A DNA stretch of 64,000 bases from Combretum micranthum (Eukaryota > Streptophyta > Magnoliopsida > Myrtales > Combretaceae). This document shows, piece by piece, positions 12,501 to 23,066 of the stretch (positions are counted from its first letter, which is position 1; each line of letters starts with the position of its first letter). The stretch is from positions 124,001-188,000 of the forward strand of contig JAMXBD010000575.1 of assembly GCA_024138025.1 (NCBI GenBank), written 5' to 3'. Made by a program: the position numbers and the translations under genes. A model generated the notes under the pieces. The model did not search any database. It saw only the letters and a list, made by a program, of their open reading frames with translations, and was not told where the DNA came from.

Positions 12501-13347
12501 GCAGCCTATTCGTGTTAGTATTTCGGACCTCTGATAATGCTTGGTACATCTAGGTCAGGACGCTATTAGTCATACCAAGGTTACCTTTAATCTATTGATA
12601 CCATAAGAACTAAGTGGTTAATGAAGGACGCCGCCTGTGGTATTGCTTAAAATGACTAATACCTTGTGGTGGATTCTAAGATGGAAAACAGGTAGTGAAC
12701 GATAAAGATATAATAAAAAAAAAGTGATAACTAAAATGAATATTGTTGTTCTCTTGTTTGCTTAAGTATCCCCTGGATAAGTGGGCCATAGATTGTGATC
12801 CTTCAACCTTGATGAGAGGAGTAAATCTTCATCCTGCTTTGAATTCTGGGTTATTCAAGCTTGTAATTATTCATATGCTTGATTGTTGCATTTCATATGA
12901 TTGCTAATAAACTTGTTTGATGTGTGGTAAGTTCTGGTTATTCGCTGAGTTCGTGGTTTTGCTCATACTCTAACAGTCCTTTCAGGCTTACGCTTCGACC
13001 TTGGTTAGTCGCGTCGAGGAGTTTGACTCCGGTAAGGGTTTTGAAGCTAGAAATCTATGGATCGGAATGGGATAAGTTATTTTTAATTTCTAGAATAGGA
13101 TATTCAGTTATAGTTTATCAGTTATGTTTTTGAGAATTTTACGAGAAGACTACCTGATTTGTAATATTATATAATATTTTGAAGACATCTATTTACTAAT
13201 TTATGTTCTACATGTATTTGTCATTTCTTATCAGTGCAATCCAAAAAATCCTGTTGATTGAAAATATGTCACCCTCTGGAGGTTAACTAGTAATAGTAAT
13301 CAAGTATGGCTTGTTTACTACTACTAGGGTATGCTTGGGGCGTGATA
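9578..13347. mobile_element. Giant solo LTR (about 3.8 kb), Ty3/Gypsy-type, with CCCTA duplication
   Basis: The left end reads TGGAAACCCCGAG and the right end reads TTGGGGCGTGATA, so the termini are inverted relatives (TG..ACCCC / GGGGCGTGAYA), as in large plant Gypsy LTRs. Exact copies of CCCTA flank it at 9573-9577 and 13348-13352, a perfect 5-bp target-site duplication. There is no coding capacity, primer-binding site or polypurine tract inside, so this is a solo LTR left by recombination. It carries the TCGCGTAA-type words also seen in the block at 42069-47527 and a similar closing segment before the end, suggesting one family. The Gypsy assignment rests on terminus style only. Confidence 0.72.
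11065..11091. repeat. (TA)n microsatellite
   Basis: A run of about 13 TA units inside the solo LTR. Confidence 0.8.
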
Positions 13348-13471
13348 CCCTACCATCGTAATCTTTTTCAACTGCCACCCATCCATGATCACATAACACA
13401 CTCAACCACCACTAAGGACCCGCTTATTATAAATATTGCCCGTCACTCTATAAGAATGGTAATTTCACCTA

Positions 13472-13534
<63 letters not shown>

Positions 13535-14039
13535 TCATCAATAATAGTTAAATAGCATGCTTGATAACTTAAGCATTGACATGGCTATGTTAGACCTAAC
13601 TCTGGTGAGCCAGTAACCATGTTCAATTTTACAGGTTTACTATGCACACGAGCCTAACCCACTTACTCTTTTTTTAGTCTCTATTACATTAGAACTAGCT
13701 ATAGAACTTCTAAAGTTCCGTTGATGAGGTCATTCGATCAATAGTTTGAACATTAAAATAAATATAATATATGATATATTAAGTATTTTAGAACTATTAA
13801 ATTATTGACGATATCGATCTATACCCCACAGCAATATTATATCATTTTAATCAATTTCTTATTTCATTTGGCTGATTTCCTTTCATTTTTTTATCTTATT
13901 TAATTACTTTTCTATTCTTTTCCACTCACCCGCTTTGGACCGGTTTTCAACTTCTCAAAGTTTGCCACATGTAGTGTAATGATGTTGAGTTTTTAAATGA
14001 AACAGAAGGTATGTCGCTTGAAAAATACCAAACTTCCTT
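13348..14039. other. Spacer upstream of the inhibitor-2 gene
   Basis: This stretch lies between the solo LTR and the inhibitor-2 leader. It holds the compound microsatellite and AT-rich sequence. The last 150 bases may be promoter, but no unambiguous TATA box or other element stands out. Confidence 0.4.
13472..13533. repeat. Compound (CT)n(CA)n microsatellite
   Basis: About 15 CT units are followed directly by about 14 CA units. The tract creates a spurious 81-codon open frame (13306-13551) that should not be annotated as a gene. Confidence 0.9.
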
Positions 14040-14160
14040 CCACTTAACTTTATGATTATGACCCATATTCGCAGATAAAAAAAAATTCTTGCGCTTTTAG
14101 GCTTTAGTTTCCATTCTCATCTCTCGATACTAAATTACATATTTTACATTCGAATTTCAG
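14040..14160 (+). other. Probable 5'UTR exon of the inhibitor-2 gene
   Basis: A pyrimidine-rich leader-like stretch ends at 14160 directly before GTATAT, a good donor. It is followed by a CTT-repeat intron start (14173-14195). The matching acceptor is TTTCAG at 15481-15486, and the next exon carries the start codon. A 5'UTR intron in this position would explain the distance. The exon's upstream limit is a guess. Confidence 0.4.
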
Positions 14161-15486
14161 GTATATAATTCCATTCTTCTTCTTCTTCTTCTTCTTGTTA
14201 TTATTATTATTTCTTCATTGATCCCGTAATTTTGTTTTCGTTAGGAATTCTGTAGATTCTTCTCCAATTCGATCCAAAATTGAGAATTTTCGATAAAGTT
14301 TGTAACTTTCAGTTCTATATTGTGCATGATCGTATTTGAACGGAAAAAGGTTTGATCTTTTTTCTTGTACGTCGATTTTATGTGTTTTTGATTGGTTGAA
14401 TTGCTTGAAAAAGGATTGAATTTTGCAATTGAATGTTTGTTTCAGGGTTTCAGACCCTTAATCGCGTGTTGTCTGCTTATTTTATGGGATTTTGTGATTT
14501 TGGTATGCAATATGGCAATTCAATCTAATTGGTCATGTTGATAAGAATAGGATAATTTTAAAATGCTGTGAATTTATCAAATTTCCATGTGTTCTTTACC
14601 AAATTATGGTAGTTAAGGGTGCAATTGTTTCACGAAAGGTGGTTTTTTCAGTTGTGCAGAACCGTGGATAAACGATCCTAATCAATAGTGATGGTGCTAA
14701 CCGGTGCTTGCGAGGTTTATAGCATGGAATAAGGAAGGAATAGAATCGCAATTTTTAAGAAATAGAATGAAGAAGTATTAGCTTTTTAAGATATGGAATC
14801 ATGCTGAAAAAAAATTGTGAATAACTATCCTCTTGGTCCTATAAAGAAATTGCAATTCTTAACGTTTTAGTAATAGCGATTATGTGAAATAGCTATTTCA
14901 CCGACTAAAAGTAGGAGGTCGTCAGTAGAGTAAAAATGACTATTCTAACTCTTATGAAGTCAACTAAATGCGTGTCACTAATGTGTGTGTTGAAATAAAG
15001 ATCATATTGGAAAACATTTTGCGTCTTTTATATTGAGCTAAACTATATAGTATTCTTTTTCATTTTTAGTACAATATTTTCTTCCAATTGGAAATTGTTA
15101 TCTGTTCAACAATGCGTGTTCAGTTTTGCTTATATGAAAGATATTTTTGTGGACAAACATGATGTAAAATAAAATCTCTTGATTTAAGATATGTTCTATA
15201 ACAGATGAAGAGTGTATTCATTAGTTAGATAAAGGTTTCTGAAATCCCTCTATTTTGCTAAGCTTTGCTTCATCTTACAATGAGACATAAGCTGTGGGAG
15301 TGTAGGAGTCTTTTTCTATATTTTGTCACATGATTGTTGCCCTCGTGCTTATAAGTTACATCCCACCATAGAGTTGTTATGTCAACCTTGATAATTATGT
15401 TGCACTCTTGTTTTGGTGTTAACTTCAGTCATACAGCATGGATAATTTAGATGGTAGGAGTTAACAGTTTCTTGGATTCGTTTCAG

Positions 15487-15569
15487 AAGGACAATCAAGT
15501 CAACTAAGTGATTGATCAGTATCCTTACAGAACCAGTGGCTGAGACAACCATCATTCCAGTGAGATGAA
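15487..15569 (+). other. Inhibitor-2 exon with the end of the 5'UTR and first five coding bases
   Basis: The exon begins after TTTCAG and ends at ATGAA before GTACTC. Joining ATGAA to the next exon at 26866 completes Lys codon 2 and gives a start of MKGRKGRVRW, close to the family's usual MxGRVRW opening. The join therefore spans an 11.3-kb intron. The start codon is inferred from this fit, not from any transcript. Confidence 0.5.
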
Positions 15570-16312
15570 GTACTCATTCTCATTTTGCTTCATTCTGCTT
15601 ATTACTTGTTTTTATTTTCTTTCTTTTGTGAACTGTATTTAATGCTTAATTGGTCAAATAAATTAATTAACATCATCTACAAGCCAAAGGATTAAATGCA
15701 GAAGCAATGGAATCATTTTCTCTGCCATCTTTGCTTTGACTTTGGCCACTTTAAGGTGGCTCTGGAACCATTTGCAATTTCAGCCTTCCAAATGTCATAC
15801 TGGTATTTTGAGCATTTCTCATTTGTACATAGCATGGACCATGTATTGGCAGATGTATGTTGTGACAGGTGGTCCATAACTCTTACTCCTTAGTAGAGAA
15901 AAGCATGTTGTCTGGCATTTGATTTGTCACTTGATGTCTTTGTCCCTTCTGTGTTAGTTTTCTGCAATGGGAATCACACCGATTCATGTTGCTGTTTTAC
16001 ATCATGATTGGTATTCTATCAGAATTGTGTAACGGTCCATCTTAGGCTGACTATTTGGTTCAGTTTACAACCTCATATGTTGGTCATGCTATTAAGCATC
16101 ATTAATTTAAATAATAGGTCACTGTAGGGGTTTTTTGGTAAGTACCTTTATCAAGTTATGGAGCAAAGATATAATCTCAATTGCCATATGCCAAATAGAA
16201 TATTCTCACAAGTTTTTAAATACGGGTGCCATAGTGATACCATCTTGTACAAGATGGATTTATTCATTTCAGTTGCGATATTTTTCTAATTCCCTACATT
16301 TTTCATTGAGGA

Positions 16313-16506
16313 TGTAGATGAGACAGCCGATGTGTTTATGAGCAAAGAAGCGGCTAAGAAGCGACCTTGGAAGCACATGAATGAAGGCTGCCGGCCTTAA
16401 AAGGCCGGCCTTGATGGGAACTTATAACGCCGGCTAATAAGCGGCCGGCTTAGGAATATAGGCTGCCGGCTTAGAGATATAGGCTACCGGCCTAAGTGCT
16501 GGCCGA
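16313..16506 (+). repeat. Gypsy 5' LTR, left part, with palindromic CCGGC array
   Basis: This matches the first part of the LTR at 26322. It contains several CCGGC words, including a perfect hairpin: GCCGGCCTT at 16390-16398, a two-base loop, and AAGGCCGGC at 16401-16409. It breaks off at 16506, where the Copia LTR begins. Confidence 0.85.
16502..16506. other. Left target-site duplication of the Copia element (GCCGA)
   Basis: GCCGA here and GCCTA at 21562-21566 flank the Copia LTRs, a 5-bp duplication with one mismatch. The uninterrupted Gypsy LTR at about 26500-26520 shows the region before insertion. Confidence 0.7.
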
Positions 16507-16813
16507 TGATAAAAATTAGAGATTGGAAAAATCACTTGTATCTTTTATTATTCACAAAGAGTACATATATATACACAATGTAAGATTAGAAAAAAGGGAA
16601 GAATTTCTTATTTTCCTAATTAAATCCCATAATTTTGGGATGGTTAAATTTTCTAGGATTACAAAATAATAAACTTCCTAATTTAGTATTTCCTAATTAA
16701 GATATTACAAAAATAATAAACTTCCTAATTTAGTATTTCCTAATTAAGATATTACAAAATAATAAACTTCCTAATTTAGTATTTCCTAATTAAGTATCTT
16801 CAATCTTCCGACA
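16507..16813 (-). repeat. Copia 3' LTR with three 46-bp internal repeats
   Basis: This is the downstream LTR on the minus strand. Its inner half consists of three tandem copies of a unit of about 46 bp, recognisable by AATAATAAACTTCCTAATTT and CCTAATTAAGATATT. The same triplication is present in the other LTR, so it predates this insertion. Confidence 0.9.
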
Positions 16814-16820
16814 CTCCCCC

Positions 16821-17069
16821 TCAAGCTGGTGAATAGATATCATACATTCCCAGCTTCGAAATAATTGCTGAGAAATCAGGAGAACTTAGCCCCTTTGTGA
16901 AAACATCCACTAGTTGTTCTTTCGTAGACACATAGGGAGTGCAAATTAGCTTGCTATCCAGCTTCTCCTTTATAAAGTGTCTATCTATTTCTATATGTTT
17001 TGTCCTGTCATGTTGTACTGGATTGTGTGCAATGCTGATGGCTGACTTGTTATCACAATATAGTCTCAT
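16821..17069 (-). pseudogene. Copia RNase H C-terminal part
   Basis: The frame reads MRLYCDNKSAISIAHNPV, HDRTKHIEIDRHFI and VDVFTKGLSSPDF, the usual end of a Copia polyprotein, finishing near 16821 just upstream of the polypurine tract. It is separated from RT by a frameshift between 17260 and 17069. Confidence 0.85.
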
Positions 17070-17259
17070 AGGTTCCTCCCACTTTATCTTTAGATCTTCA
17101 AGGATGATCTTTCACCATAAGAGTTCACAAATCCCTTGGGCCATAGCCTTGAACTCGGTTTCTGCACTTGACCTAGCTATCATATTCTGTTTCTTACTTC
17201 TCCAAGTGATTAGATTGTCTCCCAAGAATGTACAATAGCCTGTTGTGGACCGACGATCA

Positions 17260-18362
17260 CTGGAGAGCCAGCATAGTCAGCGTCTGTATAAGCTTTAAGG
17301 ACAAGTCCTTCATCTTTCTTAAACAAAATTCCCTTGCATGGACTACCTTTCAGATAGTGTAGTATGCGATTTACTGCTCGTAAATGGATCTCCTTAGGAT
17401 TGTGCATGAACTGACTAACTATACTCACAGCATATGCAATGTCTGGTCGTGTGTGGGCCAAGTATATTAGCTTACCTACTAATTTTTGAAACCTCTCCTT
17501 ATTCACAGCCTTATCATCTTCTGCCTCTCCTAGTTTGTGATTGGGCTCTATTGGTGTCGAAGCAGGTTTACAAGCTGTCTTGCCTGTTTCCTTTAGTAGA
17601 TCAATTACATATTTATGTTGAGAGATGAAAATACCTTGTCGAGATCTAGCTACCTCTATCCTAAGGAAATATTTAAGTTTCCCTAGAATTTTAATCTCAA
17701 ATGCCAAGAGTGCTGTTATCCCCCCTGAGGTCGTATGCTTGATGAAGAGAGTATGATCTCCCTGACTTTGCTTATATCCAAGTTTGAGCATTACCTTAGT
17801 AAACCGGCCAAACCAAGCCCTTAGTGATTGCTTAAGTCCATACAATGCCTTTTTTAGTTTACATATTTTGTTCCCTCTCATTTCTCCTCCAAAGCCTGGT
17901 GGAATATCCATGAATATTTTTTCCTCTAGATCTCCGTGAAGAAAGGCGTTCTTCACATCAAATTGTCGTAGATCCCAATTGAAATTTGCATCCAGTGATA
18001 AAAAGAATCCTCATAGTGTTCATTTTAGCTACTGGTGCAAAAGTTTCCTCATAGTCTACTCCATAAGTTTGTGTGTATCCCTTAGCAACCAACCTTGCCT
18101 TGTATCTCTCTAAAGATCCATCTGACCTATATTTCAAGGCAAACACCCACTTGCATCCTACTGTCTTTTTATTTTTAGTTAGCTCTACAATTTCCCAAGT
18201 TTTGTTCTTCTCGAGTGCCTCCATTTGTATTCTCATAGCCTCTCTCCATTTTTCATCAGATAAAGCTTCAGAAAAACTGGTAGGAACCTGGTTAGTGTTT
18301 AAGTTGGCTAAGAAGCTCTTATGAGACGAAGAAAGTCTGTGAAAGGATAATGAATTGGCCAA
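17260..18362 (-). pseudogene. Copia reverse transcriptase lacking the YVDD box
   Basis: The N-terminal part (18362-17958) reads [29 protein letters not shown] and [10 protein letters not shown], then [15 protein letters not shown] frameshift follows, and 17956-17260 continues with KNAFLHGDLEE, IPPGF, LKKALYGLKQSLRAW, and later HTRPDIAYAVSIVSQFM and YTDADYAG. Between ITALL and LGKLKYFLRIEVA, where about 30 residues including YVDD should lie, only four residues remain (genomic about 17690-17712). The polymerase active site is therefore deleted. Confidence 0.88.
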
Positions 18363-18401
18363 TGAATACTTCGGGTGCTTAGCACACTCTCACGTCCCCT
18401 T

Positions 18402-18998
18402 TCATAAGGCAATAGGTAGATCAGAATCAGAAGAAACAATGAGGGAAAAAGAATTTGTGCATACCTCATTTCCAGGGTTAGAGTCAGAGTGTTGGCTTTG
18501 CATAGGATGTGGTTTCAGGACCCTTCTTCTTGAGTACACCTGTCCATACCTCTTGTTGTCAAACTTGTCATTTATAGATACTATTTCAGCAGGTTCAAGA
18601 TTTGATCCTTGTGGAGATGATTTGGGTTTCTGCTGTGAAGATGAAGTGGAAAGAGGCTCTGAAGGTTGTGATATTGGTAGGTCAAGAAAAGATAACTCAT
18701 CTGCCTTGTCTTCTCTGATAGAACTAGACTCCCCTTGAAGGTAAGGCTGAGAGAAAAAAGATTGGTCCTCCTTAAAAGTGGTATCAATAGAAACATAAAA
18801 TTTCCATATAAGTGGGTGATAGCATTTGTATCCCTTCTGTGTTGGGGAATATCTAACGAACACACACTTGATTACTCGTGGATCAAGTTTGTCTCTGTTG
18901 TGGTTAGATATATGAACAAAGGTCGGACACCCAAAAATCCGAGGGCTCAAATTGTTTTTAGTTCTAATATTGGGGTAAAATTCAGAGAGAAGATGCAT
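18402..18998 (-). pseudogene. Copia integrase C-terminal part and linker
   Basis: The frame begins with the end of the integrase region (RIFGCPTFVHISNHNRDKLDPR and CVFVRYSPTQKGYKCYHP), typical of plant Copia polyproteins. It continues as a Ser/Pro-rich linker toward reverse transcriptase. It ends at a stop before the RT frame. Confidence 0.75.
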
Positions 18999-19094
18999 TG
19001 GTGTTTTATCCCTTATTGTTTTGGAGGGTAGGTAGTTTATGATGTGTGTAGCAGTAAGAACAGCTTCCCCCCAATATGATTTTGGAACATTATT

Positions 19095-19763
19095 TTAAAA
19101 CAATAAAGCCCGTGTCATAGTAAGTAGATGGCCATTTTTTCTCTCAGCTACTCCATTTTGTTGGGGAGTATCTACACAAGATGACTCATGAATTATCCCT
19201 TCCTGTTGGAAATATGGTGAAAGGACTTTATTGAAATAATCCTTGGCATTATCAGATCTGAATTTTTTTATTTTTATGCCAAATTGATTATTTATCAAAG
19301 CAATAAAGTTTGGAAGGATGGTAGTCACATCTAATTTATGTTTAAGTAGAAATATCCAAGTGATTCTAGTACAATCGTCTATGAAGGACACAAACCAATG
19401 AGCTCCCGTAATATTAGGAATTCTAGAAGGTCCCCAGATGTCAGAATGAATTAGATCAAAAGGTAAAGAACTTCTACTATCACTTATTGGAAAAGAGACT
19501 CTTTTATGTTTGGCAAATTCGCATACATCACAATGAAGGTTTTTGACATCAACATGTTTAAACAAAGCAGGAAACATTGTCTTTAGAATTGTAAATGAAG
19601 GATGACCAAAGCGGAAATGTTGATGCCAAATGGTGTCATTATTTGAAACAGAAAAACAAGACTTCAAGGGAACATGTTTGACAGTCGGAGTATTCATGGC
19701 AGATGCATCAAGATAGTAGAGACCGTCCTTTTCCTCAGCAACTCCAATCCTCTTCCTCGACAC
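19095..19763 (-). pseudogene. Copia integrase (pre-integrase zinc finger and catalytic core)
   Basis: The open frame holds the HHCC zinc finger (HQHFRFGHPSF, then LHCDVCEFAKHKR). Next comes the catalytic core with its acidic triad: DIWGP, RSDNAKDYF and TPQQNGVAERKN. All three acids are present. Integrase inserts the cDNA into host DNA. The frame stops at 19095 within the core's end, and the next frame (18998-18402) carries the rest, so the polyprotein is broken between them. Confidence 0.85.
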
Positions 19764-19789
19764 TTGGTCTTGGAATACACAACAAGAGG

Positions 19790-20060
19790 GATAAAATATG
19801 ACATTATAGTTTAAATCATGAGTTATTTTATGAATGGACAGTAGCTAGAGGATAATTGAGGGACATGAAGTACATCCTTTAGTAATAAGGTTGGACTCAA
19901 CTGGATGTGTCCAACACCAGTCACTGTGGTGACTGACCCATTAGCAACAACAATTTTCCTATTGCTAGGACAGGGTGAATAGGTTGTAAAATGATGGGTG
20001 AGGGTGTCATATGATCTGTGGCTCCTGAGTCAAGTATCTAATAATCTTGTATAGGTCTGT
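19790..20060 (-). pseudogene. Copia aspartic protease region
   Basis: On the minus strand the frame reads ILDSGATDHMT near 20009-20035, the classic Copia protease active site with its catalytic Asp. It is followed by IVVANGSVTTVTGVG and DVLHVPQLS, the usual downstream strands. There is no start codon nearby, as expected for part of a polyprotein, and the frame is not continuous with gag. Confidence 0.7.
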
Positions 20061-20171
20061 CTGAGGCATGTAATCCAAAGGAAAGAGGCTTACCAGAGAG
20101 AGCTAACGAGCAAGAGGAACTTGGCTTTTCTAGTGACCCCAACAAGTTCCGTAGTTTTTCTATCTCCAGGT

Positions 20172-20363
20172 TCAATTGGGTAGTGTTAGTTCTCCAATCA
20201 ACTGTGGATCTGAGTCAGACTTTAGGCTGGAGGCTTGGTGAGCTCGCTGTTGAGCCTTTGGATCACCCCTTTGGCCCCATTCTCGACTCGAGGTGGAGGG
20301 CTTTCCATGTAGTTTCCAATAGCGTTCCTTTGTATGTCTTGGTTTCTTGCAGTAGTACACCAT
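20172..20363 (-). pseudogene. Copia gag zinc knuckle, two ligands lost
   Basis: The motif YYCKKPRHTKERYWKLHGKP follows the layout of the Copia zinc knuckle CxxCxxxxHxxxxC. The first and last cysteines are replaced (by Val and Tyr, as I align them), so zinc binding is unlikely. It lies between the gag capsid region and the protease. Confidence 0.65.
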
Positions 20364-20479
20364 AGGCTATCACAGAATCACCTTGAGATATCTCACATCC
20401 TACTGTAGTTGTTTCTTTCTTGTGAACCAAAGCTGATCCTTCAGTTATCTCTTTAGTATAATTTTCTACCACTCTCCTT

Positions 20480-21123
20480 AGCCCTAATCATAGAAATAAC
20501 CTCATTAAGGGAAGGAACATCATCTTTTCCCCAAAATTTGAACCCGGACCTGGTCAGACTCAGCATTTAAACCAACCAAAAAATCATATACGCGATCTTT
20601 CTCAATGAACTTCTTCAAGATCACAACATCTTCGAGGCATTTTGTTTCAAGAACTCGATAATGTCGAGTTTCTTGCCATAAATTTTGCAGAATATTCGCA
20701 TATTCTGTCACGGTTTTGTTACCTTGTTTTGCAGCAATTGTTCTTACCTTAACTTCATATACCCGAGCGGCATCATTAGCCTTTGAGTATGTTTGATGGA
20801 GAGCATCCCAAATGCCCTTTGCAGAGGTGAAAACATGCATGTATCACTAATCTCAGGTGTTATTGAACTCCATAACCAAGACATAATCATAGAATCTTCT
20901 TTATCCCCAATCTTAAGTTTGGTTCATTGGGGTTAGGTCCTGAACCAAGAATATGGCTGATTTTTTCTTTGCTCTTTAGATACGTTCGGATAGGCTGGGA
21001 CCACTTCAAATAGTTTGACCATTGAGTCTGTAGATTGGTGTATGTTCTGGAATTCACCAATAGAAAGATAGGGTTTTGTGTTTCTTTGCCGGATTGGGAG
21101 TAGGTGTTCGTTTGATGTCAGAC
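20480..21123 (-). pseudogene. Copia gag (capsid), broken
   Basis: The likely gag start is the ATG at 21121-21123 (MSDIKRTPTPNP), but a stop follows after about 23 codons at 21054. An open stretch at 20840-20520 carries the capsid-like helical region (AKGIWDALHQTYSKAND, TVTEYANILQNLWQE, FLVGLNAESDQVR), which corresponds to the plant Copia gag family. The two parts are joined only by frameshifted sequence, so no full gag is encoded. Confidence 0.75.
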
Positions 21124-21255
21124 ATGGCTACCAAAGAGAGGGAACGTAAAAAAGGTTTGATGCAGATTGGCAATGAAAAGCTAAGCACAAAATTGACAAT
21201 GAAGTCGAAAAAAGAATCCCAAAATTTCAAAAAAAATCCTAAGGCTCTGATACCA

Positions 21256-21561
21256 TGATAAAAAATAGAGATTGGAAAAATCACTTGTATCTTTTATATT
21301 CACAATGAGTACATATATATACACAATGTAAGATCAGAAAAAAAAGGGAAGAAATTCCTATTTTCCTAATTAAATCCCATAATTTTGGGATGTCAAATTT
21401 TTTAGGATTACAAAATAATAAACTTTCTAATTTAGTATTCCTAATTAAGATATTACAAAAATAATAAACTTCCTAATTTAGTATTTCCTAATTAAGATAT
21501 TACAAAATAATAAACTTCCTAATTTAGTATTTCCTAATTAAGTATCTTCAATCTTCCGACA
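21256..21561 (-). repeat. Copia 5' LTR
   Basis: This is the upstream LTR on the minus strand, collinear with 16507-16813 and with the same triplicated unit. The tRNA-Met primer-binding site abuts its end at 21255. The right-hand duplication GCCTA follows at 21562-21566. Confidence 0.92.
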
Positions 21562-21566
21562 GCCTA

Positions 21567-21835
21567 TTTAGGCCGTCCGACGTTTCATCTTTAAGCTGCC
21601 AATTTTAATTTTAGCTTTTAATTATCCGAGTTATTTTTCTTTATTGTTGTTTTTAAAACTTTTTTATGCATATAAATAGTCAAGAAACCCTAGTTTATGT
21701 TCCTTAGAACATTTTATCATATTTGAAACCTTATTTAAGAGATTTTCTTAATCAAGATGCAATCTTTTGCATCTTGTCTTGATAGCAAGTGTTGCTATTG
21801 ATTTCTATTATCTTTACGCTTTCCGTCCTGCGTCA
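21567..21835 (+). repeat. Gypsy 5' LTR, right part
   Basis: It resumes the Gypsy LTR after the Copia insertion and matches the second half of the LTR at 26322-26780, including AAATAGT, GAAACCCTAGTTTA and the end CCTGCGTCA. Confidence 0.85.
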
Positions 21836-21837
21836 GT

Positions 21838-21850
21838 TGGTACCAGAGCT
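21838..21850 (+). other. Gypsy primer-binding site for initiator tRNA-Met
   Basis: TGGTACCAGAGCT lies two bases after the LTR and differs by one base from the usual TGGTATCAGAGC. Reverse transcription would start here. Confidence 0.8.
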
Positions 21851-21868
21851 CGGTTAGAATCCTCGAAG

Positions 21869-23066
21869 ATGTCTTTAGGCGAAGGTGCTGATAGCAATCA
21901 TATTCATGGCGGTGTCCATGATACAGGAGTCCGAGGGACTGAGGTTCCTGGGGCGACTAACGAAGCCATGGATCAAAGAATTCGACTGATTGAAGATCGT
22001 CTTGAGAAATTGATCTAGCATTTTGACGCACTGGCAGAGGTTGTCAATGGAAGTAGGGAGGTTGATAGGAGACGACTAGGGGTATGAGAAGCCTTTGGCG
22101 GTCCAATCAATAGACCTAGCGCCGCGAATCGGTGGGCGCAGATTTTCGATGAGGAATCTGAGGAGGAGGATGAATTTTTGTTAAATGCGAGGCAGCCGTG
22201 ATGGAGAGGCGGTGAAGATGGAGGGGGTCGATACCAGAGAAACTATTATGGCTACGATCAAGGTGAAGACGGAGATTTCGATTAAAGTAGATATTCCTTT
22301 CTTAATGGTAATCTGAATAAGGGGAATTTTTCTGCGACTGGTAGTAGATATAGATCGATTCTTTTGAATACATGGAGATACCAAGGATCGGAGAGTTAGA
22401 TTATGGCTTGCAGATTGAAGGGTGGAGCCTTTGCTGGTAGAAGAGGTTGCAGAATAGGAGACGGAGGGAGGACACTTGTGAGACCTGGTACTGGATGAAG
22501 TAGTTGCTTCACTGGGATTTTTTGGCCTCCCGACTATGAGCAAATTCTCTTTCAGCAGTATCAACAATTTCGCCAAGGTCAGCGATCTGTACATGAATAT
22601 ACTGCAAAGTTTATTGATGTTGGCTGAGAGAACGATTAGAGAGAAAGCGAAGGCAACAGGTAGCTAGATATGTTGATGTGTTGAAATTACAGATCAGGTA
22701 CAAGATCGGAGTTAATGTTATGAGGAGTTTGATGAAGCAAAGAATATGGCGTTGAGAGCGGAGATGATGATCTAGGATAAGAGTAGCTGCTTTGATGGAG
22801 GAAATAGGAGATATGGAGTTGAAGGTGCGAGTGGTAGTAAATCCATGACTGAGAAAAACAAAGGTCATGAGGAGAAGCAGAATGTGAGTGGTGATAAGCA
22901 GGATGACAAGACTGCTGGTAAAAAGCCTATGGAGACTAAAGTTGCCCCGAAGCAGAACAACCCCTATGCCAAGCCTATTATGGGCAAATGTTTTCGCTGT
23001 AATCAGCCTGGACACAGGTCAAATGAGTGCCCGAACAAGAAGTGTGGATATTGTAGAGCGGGATGA
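21869..23066 (+). pseudogene. Gypsy gag with intact CCHC zinc knuckle
   Basis: The gag start is probably the ATG at 21869 (MSLGEGADSN), and the frame runs to a stop at 22016. From there to 22840 gag-like sequence is shattered by stops. At 22845-23066 an open frame holds KCFRCNQPGHRSNECPNKKC, a complete CxxCxxxxHxxxxC knuckle that would bind viral-type RNA in the particle. Confidence 0.75.

Larger units (their letters stand above)
16507..21561 (-). mobile_element. Ty1/Copia retrotransposon nested in the Gypsy LTR
   Basis: It reads on the minus strand. LTRs are 21256-21561 (5') and 16507-16813 (3'), each TGTCGGAAG...TTTTTATCA; by eye they differ at about eight substitutions and four small indels. 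The 5' LTR is followed at once by TGGTATCAGAGCC, the initiator tRNA-Met primer-binding site (genomic 21243-21255). The polypurine tract GAGGGGGAG precedes the 3' LTR. Order gag, protease, integrase, RT, RNase H is the Copia order. Frames are broken in several places, and the RT lacks its catalytic YVDD box, so it is non-autonomous. It is younger than the Gypsy host element, judging by its better-kept domains. Confidence 0.93.

Noticed and set aside
13306..13551. 81-codon frame
   Set aside because: Its second half is simply the (CT)n(CA)n microsatellite.
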